Assembly: GCA_963821275.1 (NCBI GenBank)
Contig: CAWGDF010000001.1
Coordinates: 372,001 to 436,000, forward strand
Length of the DNA stretch: 64,000 nucleotides
Direction of reading: 5' to 3'
Source: JACVRW01 sp963821275
GTDB lineage: Bacteria; Actinomycetota; Thermoleophilia; Solirubrobacterales; Thermoleophilaceae
The notes under the pieces are model-generated. The model saw only the letters and a list, made by a program, of their open reading frames with translations. It was not told the origin of the DNA and did not search any database. Of this stretch, positions 32,170 to 40,704 are shown piece after piece. Position numbers and translations under genes: made by a program. Each line of letters starts with the position of its first letter. The first letter of the stretch is position 1.

Positions 32170-33917
32170 CCGAGGCGGCCGCGAGCCCGGGCCCGGAGCG
32201 GGTGAACCCGTCGGCCGAGTTCCTCCAAGCCAACAAGTGGCGGATCTTCGGCGTGATGATGATCGGCTGGGCGATGTCGCTGATCGACGTGTCGATCGTG
32301 AACATCACCATCCCCGAGCTGCAGGACGAGATGGACACCGACGTGGCCACGGTCACGTGGGTGATCAACGCCTACAACATCACCTTCGCGGTCCTGCTGG
32401 TGTCGATGGGGCGCCTGGCCGACCAGTTCGGGCGCCGCCGCTTCTTCGTGCTCGGGCTCGGGCTGTTCACCATCGGCTCGGCGCTCTGCGCCGCCGCCTG
32501 GAGCGTCGAGTGGCTCATCGGCTTCCGCGTGGTACAGGGGGCGGGCGCCGGGATCCTCGCGCCGCTCGGCTTCGCCATCACCGTGCTGGTCTTCCCGCCC
32601 CAGCAGCGCGGCTTCGGGCTGGCCCTGATCGCGGTGGTGGCGCTGGTGTCGTCGGCCCTCGGCCCGGTGATCGGCGGCGTGCTGGTGGAGGTGGCCAGCT
32701 GGCACTGGATCTTCCTGATCAACATCCCGTTCGGGATCCTGGGAATCGTGCTGGCCCTGCGCTGGTGGCCCGAGACCTGGGACCTGACGGCCGGGCGCCA
32801 GGTGGACGTGCGCGGGATGCTGCTGCTCGGCGGTGCGGTGCTGTTCCTCACCTTCGCGCTAGTCGAGGCCAATCCCTTCGGAGGCGACCTGCCGCTGTGG
32901 CTCAGCCTGATGCAGGGCGCCATCCTGCTCGGCGTGCTGTTCGTGTGGTGGGAGCGGCGGGCGCCCAACCCGCTCATCACGCCGGCGCTGGTGAACAACC
33001 GGCAGTTCCGCAACGCCAACCTGGGAATGCTGTTCTTCGGCGCCGGCGCGCTGGGCACGCTGCTGCTGCTGTCGCTGGTGTTCGTGAACCTGTGGGGCTA
33101 CACGCAGCTGGAGGCCGCGCTCGCGATCGCCCCCGTGCCGCTCTGCGGGCTGATCGTCTGGCCCTTCGTCGGCCGGGCCGCCGACACCCGCCCGCCGGGC
33201 GAGCTGGCCAAGCCCGCGCTCATCGTGATGGCGGTGGGAATGCTGTGGGTGTCGTTCCTGCCCTCCACGGCGGGTGACGCCTGGGCCTACGTGCGCATCC
33301 TCCCCGGCCTGGCCATGATCGGGATCGGCATGGGCGTCGGCTTCCCAGCGCTGAACGTGGGCGCAATGGGGGCGGTGGCCGGGCCGGAGCTGGGCCTGGC
33401 CTCCGGGATCCTCAACACCGCCCGCCAGCTGGGGGCCGCCATCGGGGTGGCCGTGCTGATCGCGACCTTCGGAGGCGCGCTCCACGCCCACATGTCCTGG
33501 TTCGCCGACGACGACATCGAGGACGTCGTCGACGACTGGGAGATCCCGCCGCCCCTCGCCGGGCTGGTCGTCCAGTCCACCCTCCACGACTACACCGGCG
33601 GCACCCAGGACCGCTTCGACCCCAAGCCCGGCTTCGACGAGGAGGTCATCCGCGAGACGGCCGGCGCGGCCCGTGAGGGCTTCGCCTGGGCCTTCCGGCA
33701 AGCGGCGCTGCTCGTGCTCTCCGCGCTGCCGCTCATGGGCGCGCTGCGGCGCACGCCCGCGCAGGCACGGGCGGAGGCGATGGCGCGGGCGGGCGCCCAG
33801 GGCCCGCCGCCGCCGGACCCGGAGCCCGGTGACGGGGACGGCGCGGACGGTGGGGACGGCGCCGCGGCGGTACCGGCGCGGGGGGTGCAGGCGCCACCCG
33901 CCGGCGGCGTATCCTGA
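32166..33917 (+). CDS. MFS drug/efflux transporter (DHA2, 14 helices)
   Basis: 583 residues. MFS signatures: motif A GRLADQFGRRRFFVLGLGLF, SLIDVSIVNITIPELQ in helix 1, and the antiporter motif GPVIGGVLVEVASWHWIFLINIPFGILGI. About 14 hydrophobic segments are present, as in EmrB/QacA relatives. Unusual for the family, a hydrophilic stretch (residues about 445-495, FADDDIEDVVDDWEIPPPLA and on) lies before the last helix, and the C-terminus is a Pro/Gly/Asp-rich tail of about 60 residues. It overlaps the sulfatase-fold gene by 4 bases, so it may export or import that pair's substrate. Confidence 0.92.
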   Translation: MTEAAASPGPERVNPSAEFLQANKWRIFGVMMIGWAMSLIDVSIVNITIPELQDEMDTDVATVTWVINAYNITFAVLLVSMGRLADQFGRRRFFVLGLGLFTIGSALCAAAWSVEWLIGFRVVQGAGAGILAPLGFAITVLVFPPQQRGFGLALIAVVALVSSALGPVIGGVLVEVASWHWIFLINIPFGILGIVLALRWWPETWDLTAGRQVDVRGMLLLGGAVLFLTFALVEANPFGGDLPLWLSLMQGAILLGVLFVWWERRAPNPLITPALVNNRQFRNANLGMLFFGAGALGTLLLLSLVFVNLWGYTQLEAALAIAPVPLCGLIVWPFVGRAADTRPPGELAKPALIVMAVGMLWVSFLPSTAGDAWAYVRILPGLAMIGIGMGVGFPALNVGAMGAVAGPELGLASGILNTARQLGAAIGVAVLIATFGGALHAHMSWFADDDIEDVVDDWEIPPPLAGLVVQSTLHDYTGGTQDRFDPKPGFDEEVIRETAGAAREGFAWAFRQAALLVLSALPLMGALRRTPAQARAEAMARAGAQGPPPPDPEPGDGDGADGGDGAAAVPARGVQAPPAGGVS

Positions 33918-33921
33918 GAGC

Positions 33922-34302
33922 GTGCCCGTCCGCCTGGTGTTCCGCTGCCAGTTCTGCGAGGCGGAGCCCGACTCGCGGGCCGAGCAGAGCCTGACCGCGC
34001 AGCTGCAGGAGCTGCGCTTCGGCGAGTACGCCGACGCGGGCGCAGGCCAGTGGCTCGTGTGGCACGGCCGCGGTCCGTACGGGCCGACCCGCTACGCCTG
34101 CGCGGAGCACCGCGTGGCCCTGCGCGAGTTCGTGCGCAAGCACTACGGAACCATCGGCTGGCATCCGCACGCGCGGGTGCTGGGCGATGTCGATCCCGAG
34201 GTGCGCCGAGAGCTGGCCGGACCGCCGCCCGCCAGCCGCCGGGCCACCGCTCGGCAGCGGCGTCTCAGCCGCGGCCAGGGCGGGTTTCCCGGCCTGGTGT
34301 GA
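33922..34302 (+). CDS. Small zinc-ribbon-like hypothetical protein
   Basis: 126 residues starting at GTG 33922, four bases after the MFS stop. It has a CQFCEAEPDS pair near the N-terminus and a later C-A-E-H pair (YACAEHRVALREF), spaced as in a Cys2-CysHis zinc site. The middle carries GQWLVWHGRGPYGPTRYAC. The tail is basic (SRRATARQRRLSRGQGG). No export signal. I do not recognise the family. It may be co-transcribed with the sulfatase-fold/MFS genes, and it faces the amine oxidase gene tail to tail across 8 bases. Confidence 0.7.
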   Translation: MPVRLVFRCQFCEAEPDSRAEQSLTAQLQELRFGEYADAGAGQWLVWHGRGPYGPTRYACAEHRVALREFVRKHYGTIGWHPHARVLGDVDPEVRRELAGPPPASRRATARQRRLSRGQGGFPGLV

Positions 34303-34310
34303 GCCGGGCG

Positions 34311-35873
34311 CTACCAGTCGTGTGGCCGCAGCAGCGGCCCCACGATGTGGCCGACCTCGTGCTCGTGGAGGTCGTGGGTGAAGTGGCCCGCGTACCAGAG
34401 CACCACGTTGGTGTCGCTGATCGGCTCGCCGTTGATGAACTGGTTCAGGTGCGCCCGAGCCTCGTCCAGGTCCGTGGTGAAGCCGATGCCGTCGTCGATC
34501 TGCCCCGGGCGGTGGCGTAGCGCCCAGAGATCGCCGATGCCGAAGGAATCGGCCTTTCCGTCGCCGTCGCCCGGAATCAGCGAGTAGCTCTCGCCGCTGA
34601 CCGTGTTGCGCACCCTCCAGCGGCGCTTGCGCGGCTTGTGGCGCTTGCGCCGGATCTCGTGGGTCAGGGTGTGCCACTCGTCCGGCCCGCTCAGCGGCGG
34701 GTCGTTGAACTCGCCCACCTCGTTGCGCCCGCCGCCCGCGATGTCGAAGTCGAAGCGCCAGTACGCGTGGTGGAAGTGCTTGTTGCAGACGCAGCTGTCC
34801 TCCACCGCGCCGAAGCCGAAGCGGGGCCTGATCTCGCCGTTCGCGTGCAGCCGCCAGCGGCTGATGTAGCGGTACCAGCCGGCCTCGAGCTCGCTGACCA
34901 CCACCACCTCCTCGCCGTCCACGTAGATCGCCACGCCGCGGAAATTGCCCTGGTCCTGGCCCGACTCGAGGATCGTCTCTGCCTTGTTGGGACAGAGCTT
35001 GAAGCCCGGGGCCACGTTGGCGCCGTTGGCCTTGAAGCGCCCCTCCTCGTTCTGCCAGTCGCGGAAGGGGCCGCAGGCGTCGTTCCGATAGCGCACGTTG
35101 AGGATCGGCACGTGCGCGCGGCGGAACACCTGCTTGCCGCGGTAGGCCACCTGGCGCAGCTCCACGCCGGAGCCGTTGGTGCCGGAGGACACCGCCGGGC
35201 GAACGGCCACGAACGTCCACAGCACCTCGCCGCCGCGGCTCACGGTGACCTTGGCGCGCCCGGGTGTGCCGAAGGGAGTCGTGGGCTGCCCTGCGTCGTC
35301 GACCCCGCACTGGGCATCCTTGGCCAGCCCACCGCCCGGCGCGCCCCCGTCGAAGTGCACGACCTCGCCCGTGCCGAGCTTCACGCCCACGATCTCGTGC
35401 CGGCCGCGGCGCCGGGTGGCGGGGCGGACGCCCACCGTCACGGTCCGCTCCACGCGACCGTCGGGCCGCTCGTCGAGCACCAGCGGCGGCATCGGGCGGT
35501 AGGTCCGCAGCTTCTTCTCCTTCAGCCCAGCGCCCAGCTTCGCGTCGGCGCGGACCCTTCGCTCCGCGGCCCGGATCTCGTCCCGGGTCGGCAGCGGTTG
35601 GCGGACCGTCTCGCGCACGGCCACCTTCTTGCCGGTCTCGATCACGAGAGTCCGCTCGTTGGTGTAGTCATAGACGGTCGCCTGGACCGCGGTGGGCGCG
35701 GCGCCGTTCTCGGACTCGGGCCCGGCGTCCAGCGGCGCCACCGACAGCACCCGGAAGTCGCTGCCCTCCAGCCGGCGCTGAACCGCCGGATCCGCGAGCG
35801 CGGCGGCGCCCACCGCCTCCACCTCGTCGGAGTTGGGACCAAACGGGACGACCTCCACCTTCAACGGGGCCAC
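34311..35873 (-). CDS. Copper amine oxidase homologue with altered cofactor motif
   Basis: 520 residues starting at GTG 35873, after GAGGAGCT. The C-terminal half matches copper amine oxidases. KHFHHAYWRFDFDIAGG gives the His-X-His copper pair, and WYAGHFTHDLHEHEVGHIVGPLLRP matches the WYTFG...TH...P...H...L.P end with the third copper His. The cofactor segment, normally G-N-Y-D/E-Y, reads G-W-Y-R-Y at residues 332-336. Tyr334 is kept, but the Asn before it and the Asp/Glu after it are lost. An N-terminal region (residues about 1-70) resembles the small N-terminal domains of the family. There is no evident signal peptide. It may bind copper without making topaquinone, or use a modified cofactor. 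Confidence 0.84.
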   Translation of the reverse strand: MAPLKVEVVPFGPNSDEVEAVGAAALADPAVQRRLEGSDFRVLSVAPLDAGPESENGAAPTAVQATVYDYTNERTLVIETGKKVAVRETVRQPLPTRDEIRAAERRVRADAKLGAGLKEKKLRTYRPMPPLVLDERPDGRVERTVTVGVRPATRRRGRHEIVGVKLGTGEVVHFDGGAPGGGLAKDAQCGVDDAGQPTTPFGTPGRAKVTVSRGGEVLWTFVAVRPAVSSGTNGSGVELRQVAYRGKQVFRRAHVPILNVRYRNDACGPFRDWQNEEGRFKANGANVAPGFKLCPNKAETILESGQDQGNFRGVAIYVDGEEVVVVSELEAGWYRYISRWRLHANGEIRPRFGFGAVEDSCVCNKHFHHAYWRFDFDIAGGGRNEVGEFNDPPLSGPDEWHTLTHEIRRKRHKPRKRRWRVRNTVSGESYSLIPGDGDGKADSFGIGDLWALRHRPGQIDDGIGFTTDLDEARAHLNQFINGEPISDTNVVLWYAGHFTHDLHEHEVGHIVGPLLRPHDW

Positions 35874-35933
35874 AGGGAGCTCCTCTCTGGTCGGGCCGGC
35901 GCATCATCTTCCATTGCGGCGCTCCGGTACAAC

Positions 35934-36668
35934 TCAGAGGCTGGGGCCTGACAGGAACTCGCTGACGATGTGGTTGCAAAGGCCGGGCCTGTCAAGGAAC
36001 AGCCCGTGGCCCGCGCCGGGGACGACGGCGAGCTGTGCCTGCGGCAGGCCCTGCCGCAGTGCCAGGGTGTGCGCCATCGGGATCTCGTCCTCGTCGTCGC
36101 CGACCATCACGAGCGCCGGGCCCGGGTAGCCGGCAAGGTCGGCGACCGTGAGGGTCGGCTCCTCGGACTGCATCCGGTGCAGCTTCTCGGCGATGACCGG
36201 GAAGTGCTCGGGGCCGTCGGGGGACACCGCGCCGTGGAACTCGATGAAGAAGGTCATGGTCTCCTCGTCGAGGTCGATCGCGCCGGGCGCCCAGCCGTCG
36301 TGGCGGAAGACCCCGGAAGCGAGCACCAGCCGACGCACGAGGTCGGGGCGCCTCAGCGCGGCGACCAGCGCGACCACCGCGCCGTCGCTGTGGCCGACCA
36401 GGTGGGCCGGCCCGCCCACGACCTCTTCGAGGAAGGCGACCGTCTCGCTCGCCATCAGCTCGTAGGTGATGGGTCCCGGGACGTCCGGCGTGCGCCCGTG
36501 ACCGCGCCGGTCGGGCCGGTGGACATGGAAGCCGGCAGCGAGACGCGCGAGGTTGTTTTCGAAGACACGCGAGTCCGCGCCCCCCGGATGCAGCAGCAGT
36601 ACCGGCTCGCCGGCGCCGTCCTCCTCGTAGTAGGCGCGGACTTCACCGAGCTGTGCGTGCGCGGGCAT
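35934..36668 (-). CDS. Alpha/beta-fold hydrolase
   Basis: 244 residues. LLLHPGGADSRVF is the oxyanion segment, GHSDGAVVALVAAL holds the nucleophile Ser, VMVGDDEDEIPMAH the likely acid Asp and PGAGHGLFLDRPGL the catalytic His. The domain begins MPAHAQLGEVRAYYEEDGAGEPVLLLHPGG at ATG 36668; an upstream ATG at 36722 would add 18 residues right against the transposase remnant. Substrate unknown; resembles esterases and haloperoxidase-like lyases. The gene seems whole, but its upstream region was replaced by the insertion-sequence remnant. Confidence 0.88.
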   Translation of the reverse strand: MPAHAQLGEVRAYYEEDGAGEPVLLLHPGGADSRVFENNLARLAAGFHVHRPDRRGHGRTPDVPGPITYELMASETVAFLEEVVGGPAHLVGHSDGAVVALVAALRRPDLVRRLVLASGVFRHDGWAPGAIDLDEETMTFFIEFHGAVSPDGPEHFPVIAEKLHRMQSEEPTLTVADLAGYPGPALVMVGDDEDEIPMAHTLALRQGLPQAQLAVVPGAGHGLFLDRPGLCNHIVSEFLSGPSL

Positions 36669-36699
36669 TGCCTTGAAAGACCGTGCAAGCGGTCCAGAT

Positions 36700-37758
36700 T
36701 CATCGCTCGTCGGGACGGTCACTCCAGGTCGCGCCGAGACAGGAGCGCCGACGCCGCCGCAAGGGCGACCGCGAACCAGGCCATCGATTCACGAAGTTCT
36801 GCCTCGGGTGGTCCCGAACGCGGGTGATTGGCGGCCGGTTGTGGAGGGCGCTGTGGTTCCTGGTCGTGTTGTAGTGAATCAGCCAGATCGGTAGCGCGGC
36901 GGCGCGGCAGTCGGAGTTGCGGTAGCGCTGCCCGTAGGCCCACTCGCGCGCGAGCGTCTGCTGGTAGCGCTCCACCTTGCCATTGCGCTTCGGGGTGCGG
37001 GCGGGATGCGGCGATGGTGGACGCCGTGGGCGGCGAGCAGCTCGCGCAGGGAGCGGTTGTAGATGTAGGTCCAGGCGTTGTCGGTCTGCAAGCGCTTGGG
37101 CTCGATCCCGTGGCTGGCGAGGAACCGCAACGCGCGGTCGACGAAGCCGGTCACCGTCTCGGCGCGCTCGTCGGAGTGGATCTCGGTGAAGGCAAGCCGG
37201 GAGTGGTCGTCGATGATCGAGTGGCAGAACTCCCAGCCAACCCCGGCCCGCTTATCGGCCGCGGTGCGGTAGCGATCGCCGGTCACCGCATGGCCCGGGC
37301 GGCTAAAGCGGGCGAGCCGCTTGGTGTCCATCTGCAACAGATCGCCAGGGCAAGGCCACTCGAAGCGCCTGACCGCCTCCCGCGGCGCCCGCGGCAGGCG
37401 TGAGAGCTGGCGGCGTTCGAGGCAGCGACTGACGGTCGCGTGCGCCATCCCGAGCTCGGCAGCGATCAGCCGCGGCCCCCAGCCGGTCCGCCGGCGCGCT
37501 TGGCAGACACGATCGTGGACCTCCTCGCTGGAACGACTCGGCTGGTGGTGCGGCACCGCGGGCCGGTCCTCGGCCCAGGCCCCCGACTCACGCTCAGCGA
37601 GGCTCGCCAGACGCCAGCGATCGACCCAATACTGAACCGTCGCGACGCGACACCCGCCGCCAGGCCGCGGCCTGGCGGCGCGTCATCCCCTCGGTCACAC
37701 ACTTCTCGACCAGCTCGACCCGCTGCCAACCGGGCAGCCACCTACGCTTGCTCTGCAT
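36700..37758 (-). pseudogene. Decayed IS481-type transposase
   Basis: The reading begins at ATG 37758 (MQSKRRWLPGWQRVELVEKCVTEGM). It shifts frame near 37670-37685, after RRQAAAWRRV, and resumes as TVQYWVDRWRLASLAERE. It runs through the DDE domain (DTKRLARFSRPGHAVTGDRY, IIDDHSRLAFTEIHSDE, QTDNAWTY) and shifts frame again near 36998-37010 before KRNGKVERYQQTLAREWAYG, which holds the catalytic Glu. With two frameshifts it cannot give a working enzyme. The helix-turn-helix N-terminus and rve core match IS481-family transposases. The last part after HPRQNFVN is probably host sequence. Confidence 0.88.
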
Positions 37759-37800
37759 CTGGGCTGATGACTCCTCGCTCGTGGATCTCTCGCAGGACCC
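36787..37800 (-). mobile_element. IS481-family insertion sequence remnant (approximate limits)
   Basis: The span covers the broken transposase and short flanks. I could not find clear terminal inverted repeats or a target duplication, so the limits are approximate. It separates the alpha/beta hydrolase from the YihY-like gene and lies in a stretch with other damaged genes. Confidence 0.6.
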
Positions 37801-37903
37801 ACAGCATCTGTCTCAGCCCGGATGCACTAACTCACGTTCGAGAAGGTCCCGAGGCAGGTCATCTAAGAGGGCGGGGGCGCCCAATAGGCTCCTCCCGCCC
37901 GCC

Positions 37904-38794
37904 ATGCGCCGCATCCCCACGATCGTCAAGCGGACGTTGGTGTCGTTCTACGACGACCAGATGACCCAGCACGCCGCTGCTCTCACCTACTACGGGCTCA
38001 TGTCGCTGTTCCCGGCCGCCCTGCTGGGGCTCTCGCTGCTGGGCCTGATCGGGCAGTACCCGGAGACCTACAACGCGATCATCGAATACCTGGAGGACGT
38101 GGCGCCGGCCTCGGTCGTTGAGCCGCTGGACCGCTCGCTGCGCACCGCGCTGCAGAACAAGGGGACAGCGGCCAGGGCGCTCGTGATCAGCGTGGTGCTC
38201 GCCTTCTACGGCACGACCGGCGTGCTCGAGGCGGCCCGCCGTGCGCTCAACGTCGTGTTCGAGGTGAGCTCGGGGCGTAGCTTCCTTCAGCGCAAGATCG
38301 TGGACATCGGCTCCACGATCGTCCTCATGACCCTCGTGCTGTCCAGCCTGATCATGGTCTTCGTGGGCGGCCGCTTCGCCGACGACCTGTTCGACTTCGC
38401 CGGTCTCGGCCCCACGGCCGCAAAGGTTTGGAGCCTCACCCGCTGGCCCGGGGCCGTGGCCGTCGCGATGCTCGCCTTTGCGTACGTCTACTACGTGACC
38501 CCGGACGTGAAGCAGCGCTCGTTTCGCTGGCTCACGCCCGGTGCCGTCGTGGGCGTGCTGATCTGGCTGCTGGCGTCCTACGGCCTCTCGACCTACGTGT
38601 CGCAGATCGCGGACGTGGGCGCGGTCTACGGCACCTTCGCCGCGGCGATCGTGCTGGTCCTCTGGCTGTGGCTGACCTTCGTGGCGTTGCTGTTCGGGGC
38701 GGAGCTGAACGCCGAGATCGAACGCGAGAAGCAGATCACCGAGGGGGTTCCGCGCTCCCAGACCCTCGACCTCCCGGAGATAGGCAGGAGCTGA
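37904..38794 (+). CDS. YihY/BrkB-family membrane protein
   Basis: 296 residues with six hydrophobic segments. Family pieces: HAAALTYYGLMSLFPAALLGLSLLG near residue 24, GVLEAARRALNVVFEV, FRWLTPGAVVGVLIWLLASYGLSTYV and AAIVLVLWLWLTFVALLFGAELNAEIE. The family was once called RNase BN in error and its function remains unclear. It starts at ATG 37904. Its TGA shares one base with the ATG of the next gene. Confidence 0.92.
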   Translation: MRRIPTIVKRTLVSFYDDQMTQHAAALTYYGLMSLFPAALLGLSLLGLIGQYPETYNAIIEYLEDVAPASVVEPLDRSLRTALQNKGTAARALVISVVLAFYGTTGVLEAARRALNVVFEVSSGRSFLQRKIVDIGSTIVLMTLVLSSLIMVFVGGRFADDLFDFAGLGPTAAKVWSLTRWPGAVAVAMLAFAYVYYVTPDVKQRSFRWLTPGAVVGVLIWLLASYGLSTYVSQIADVGAVYGTFAAAIVLVLWLWLTFVALLFGAELNAEIEREKQITEGVPRSQTLDLPEIGRS

Positions 38795-39141
38795 TGCCCC
38801 TCAGCCACGTCGCCCTGACGGTCAGTGACCGCGAGCGCTCGGCGGCCTTCTACGCCCGCCACTTCGGGCTGACCGAGCGCGTGCACGACGACGAGCACCT
38901 CTTCATCCTCGGCTCGGCGGACGGCTCGGTGCTGGCCCTCAGCGAGGGTCCGGTGCCCCGCGACCTCCCGCGCACCAACCACTTCGGCTTTCGGGTCGGC
39001 ACGACCGACGAGGTGCGCGGAGCCCGCGAGCGCTTCCGTCAGGCCGGTGTGCCCGAGACGGAGTGGCAGGACGACGGTGTCTTCGTCCGGGTGCAGGTGG
39101 AGGACCCGGACGGCTACCGGGTCGAGCTGTTCGCCTACTGA
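38794..39141 (+). CDS. VOC-family (glyoxalase/dioxygenase-like) protein
   Basis: 115 residues, a single VOC domain. MPLSHVALTVSDRERSAAFYARHFGL is the standard start with its metal-ligand His5. NHFGFRVGTTDE gives the middle ligand and QVEDPDGYRVELFAY the C-terminal Glu. Family members bind a metal and act in isomerisation, dioxygenation or antibiotic resistance; the role here is unknown. Coupled to the YihY-like gene by a TGATG overlap. Its end overlaps the convergent broken VOC gene by 7 bases. Confidence 0.9.
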   Translation: MPLSHVALTVSDRERSAAFYARHFGLTERVHDDEHLFILGSADGSVLALSEGPVPRDLPRTNHFGFRVGTTDEVRGARERFRQAGVPETEWQDDGVFVRVQVEDPDGYRVELFAY

Positions 39142-39502
39142 GCGCGGGGCACCAGGACCACTCGCCAGCCGTCGGGGTCCTCGAAGGTCAGGCGCGCGCA
39201 GCTGGGCAGCGATCTCGGTCCCCCGCCTCGTCGCCGACGTAGAACACCAGCAGGTTGTCCCTGCTCGGCTCCGCGCCGGGGCTGCCCTCGGCGTGGGTGG
39301 TGAACTCCAGCTGGTATTCGGAGCCGGGCAGGCCGATGAGTACGCCGTCGTAGCCGGCATGCCCCTCGAAGCTCCCGATCTCCTTCAGGTCGAGGCCCTC
39401 CGTGTAGAAGCGCACCACCTCGTCGAGCCGGTCGGTCGGCCGGGCCACCCTGATCCGGGCGGCCAAGCGGGCGACGTTCGTCATCGGCGTAGAGCGGGCC
39501 AT
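39135..39502 (-). pseudogene. VOC-family protein with internal deletion and frameshift
   Basis: From ATG 39502 (or 39484, MTNVARLAARIRVARPTDRL) a normal VOC start runs to LLVFYVGDEAGDRD. The usual ending FEDPDGWRVVLVPRAQ is then found in another frame only about 12 codons later, where about 35 codons are expected. So roughly 70 bases were lost, leaving a shifted frame near 39190-39230. The metal ligand before the gap and the C-terminal Glu are no longer in one chain. Confidence 0.8.
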
Positions 39503-39551
39503 ACCCGCAGCGCCCGCCGGGCAACCCCGGTGGCATTCTGGGCGCGGCGGC

Positions 39552-40676
39552 TCAGCCGGTCGCCAGGAGCGGGCGCGAGATCGCCCGCGCGGTGCGGCTC
39601 GCCTCGCCGCCGATGTAGCCGATGTGGGCCGGACGAGGGACGTAGCCCACGAACCGGAGCCCGGGAGCGGCCTCCACCGCTCCCTTGGCGCGGGGCATGC
39701 CGCGCTCGTCCAGCACACCGAGGTGGCCCAGCATCGGCTCGAGCCCAGGCCGGTAGCCCGTCGCGGCAATCACTGCGTCAGGCTCGATGCGGCTGCCGTC
39801 GGCCAACTCGACGCCGGCGGCGTCCAGGGACTCGACACCGGCGACCACCTCTATGCGCCGGTCCTTGATCGCGCCGATCACGTCCTTGTCGACGATCGCC
39901 GGGGCCACGCCGAGCCTCAGCAGGCGGGTGAAAATACCCTCCTCGGGCTCAGGGAGGCCGAACTCGGTGAGGTCGCCGACCTCGTGCCGGCGGATGAAGG
40001 AGATCACCCGGTCGGCCCTACGGGGACCCAGCTTCATCAACAGCCGGGCGACCAGCGGTCCGGGCGCGAAGCGGATGAGGATGTTCGGCGGGGTGCGAAC
40101 CGACATTCGCACGCGCGCGGCCCCCCCGGTCACGAGCTCGTGGGCAATCTCCATGCCCGAGGAGCCTGCGCCCACGACCAGCACGTCGGCGCCCTGGAAG
40201 GGGGATGCGTTGCGGTAGGCGGCCGAGTGCAGAAGCCGGCCCTGGAAGCGGTCCCGGCCGGGCCAGGCGGGGATGAACGGGTTGCGCGCGTAGCCGGCGG
40301 CCACGACCACCTGATCGGCCCGCAGCTCGCCGCGCGATGTGTGCAGGAGCCAGCTCGCGCCCTCGCGGTCGAGGCGCTCCAGCCGAGTGCGCAGCCGCAC
40401 GTCGAGCCGGTTCTCGGCGGCGTAGTCCTCCAGGTAGCGCACGAGCTGGTCGCGGGTGGGGAACATGGGCGTGCCCTTGGCGTAGCGTGCCCCCGGCAGC
40501 TTCGAGAAGGGGCGGCTCGAGTTGAGGCGCAGCCGGTCATAGCGGTTTCGCCACGACGAGCCCACGCCGTTGGCCTGCTCCAGAACGGTCACCGTGAACC
40601 CGGCGCGCTGGAGCTCCGCCGCCGAGGCAAGGCCGGCAGGACCGCCGCCGACCACCACTGCTGTTCGATCGTCCAT
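39552..40676 (-). CDS. FAD-dependent monooxygenase / NAD(P)-binding oxidoreductase
   Basis: 374 residues. FAD-binding VVGGGPAGLASAAELQRAGFTVTVLEQ is at the start, NADPH-binding VVGAGSSGMEIAHELVTGG near residue 170, and the ATGYRPGLEPML segment near residue 315. Between them is GSSWRNRYDRLRLNSSRPFSKLPG, as in YUCCA-like and Baeyer-Villiger-type flavoenzymes. Substrate unknown. It lies 28 bases downstream of the PHP-APS kinase gene on the same strand and could be in the same transcript. Confidence 0.9.
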   Translation of the reverse strand: MDDRTAVVVGGGPAGLASAAELQRAGFTVTVLEQANGVGSSWRNRYDRLRLNSSRPFSKLPGARYAKGTPMFPTRDQLVRYLEDYAAENRLDVRLRTRLERLDREGASWLLHTSRGELRADQVVVAAGYARNPFIPAWPGRDRFQGRLLHSAAYRNASPFQGADVLVVGAGSSGMEIAHELVTGGAARVRMSVRTPPNILIRFAPGPLVARLLMKLGPRRADRVISFIRRHEVGDLTEFGLPEPEEGIFTRLLRLGVAPAIVDKDVIGAIKDRRIEVVAGVESLDAAGVELADGSRIEPDAVIAATGYRPGLEPMLGHLGVLDERGMPRAKGAVEAAPGLRFVGYVPRPAHIGYIGGEASRTARAISRPLLATG

Positions 40677-40704
40677 GCAGAGACAGACGGAGGCAGACCG
40701 GGCG

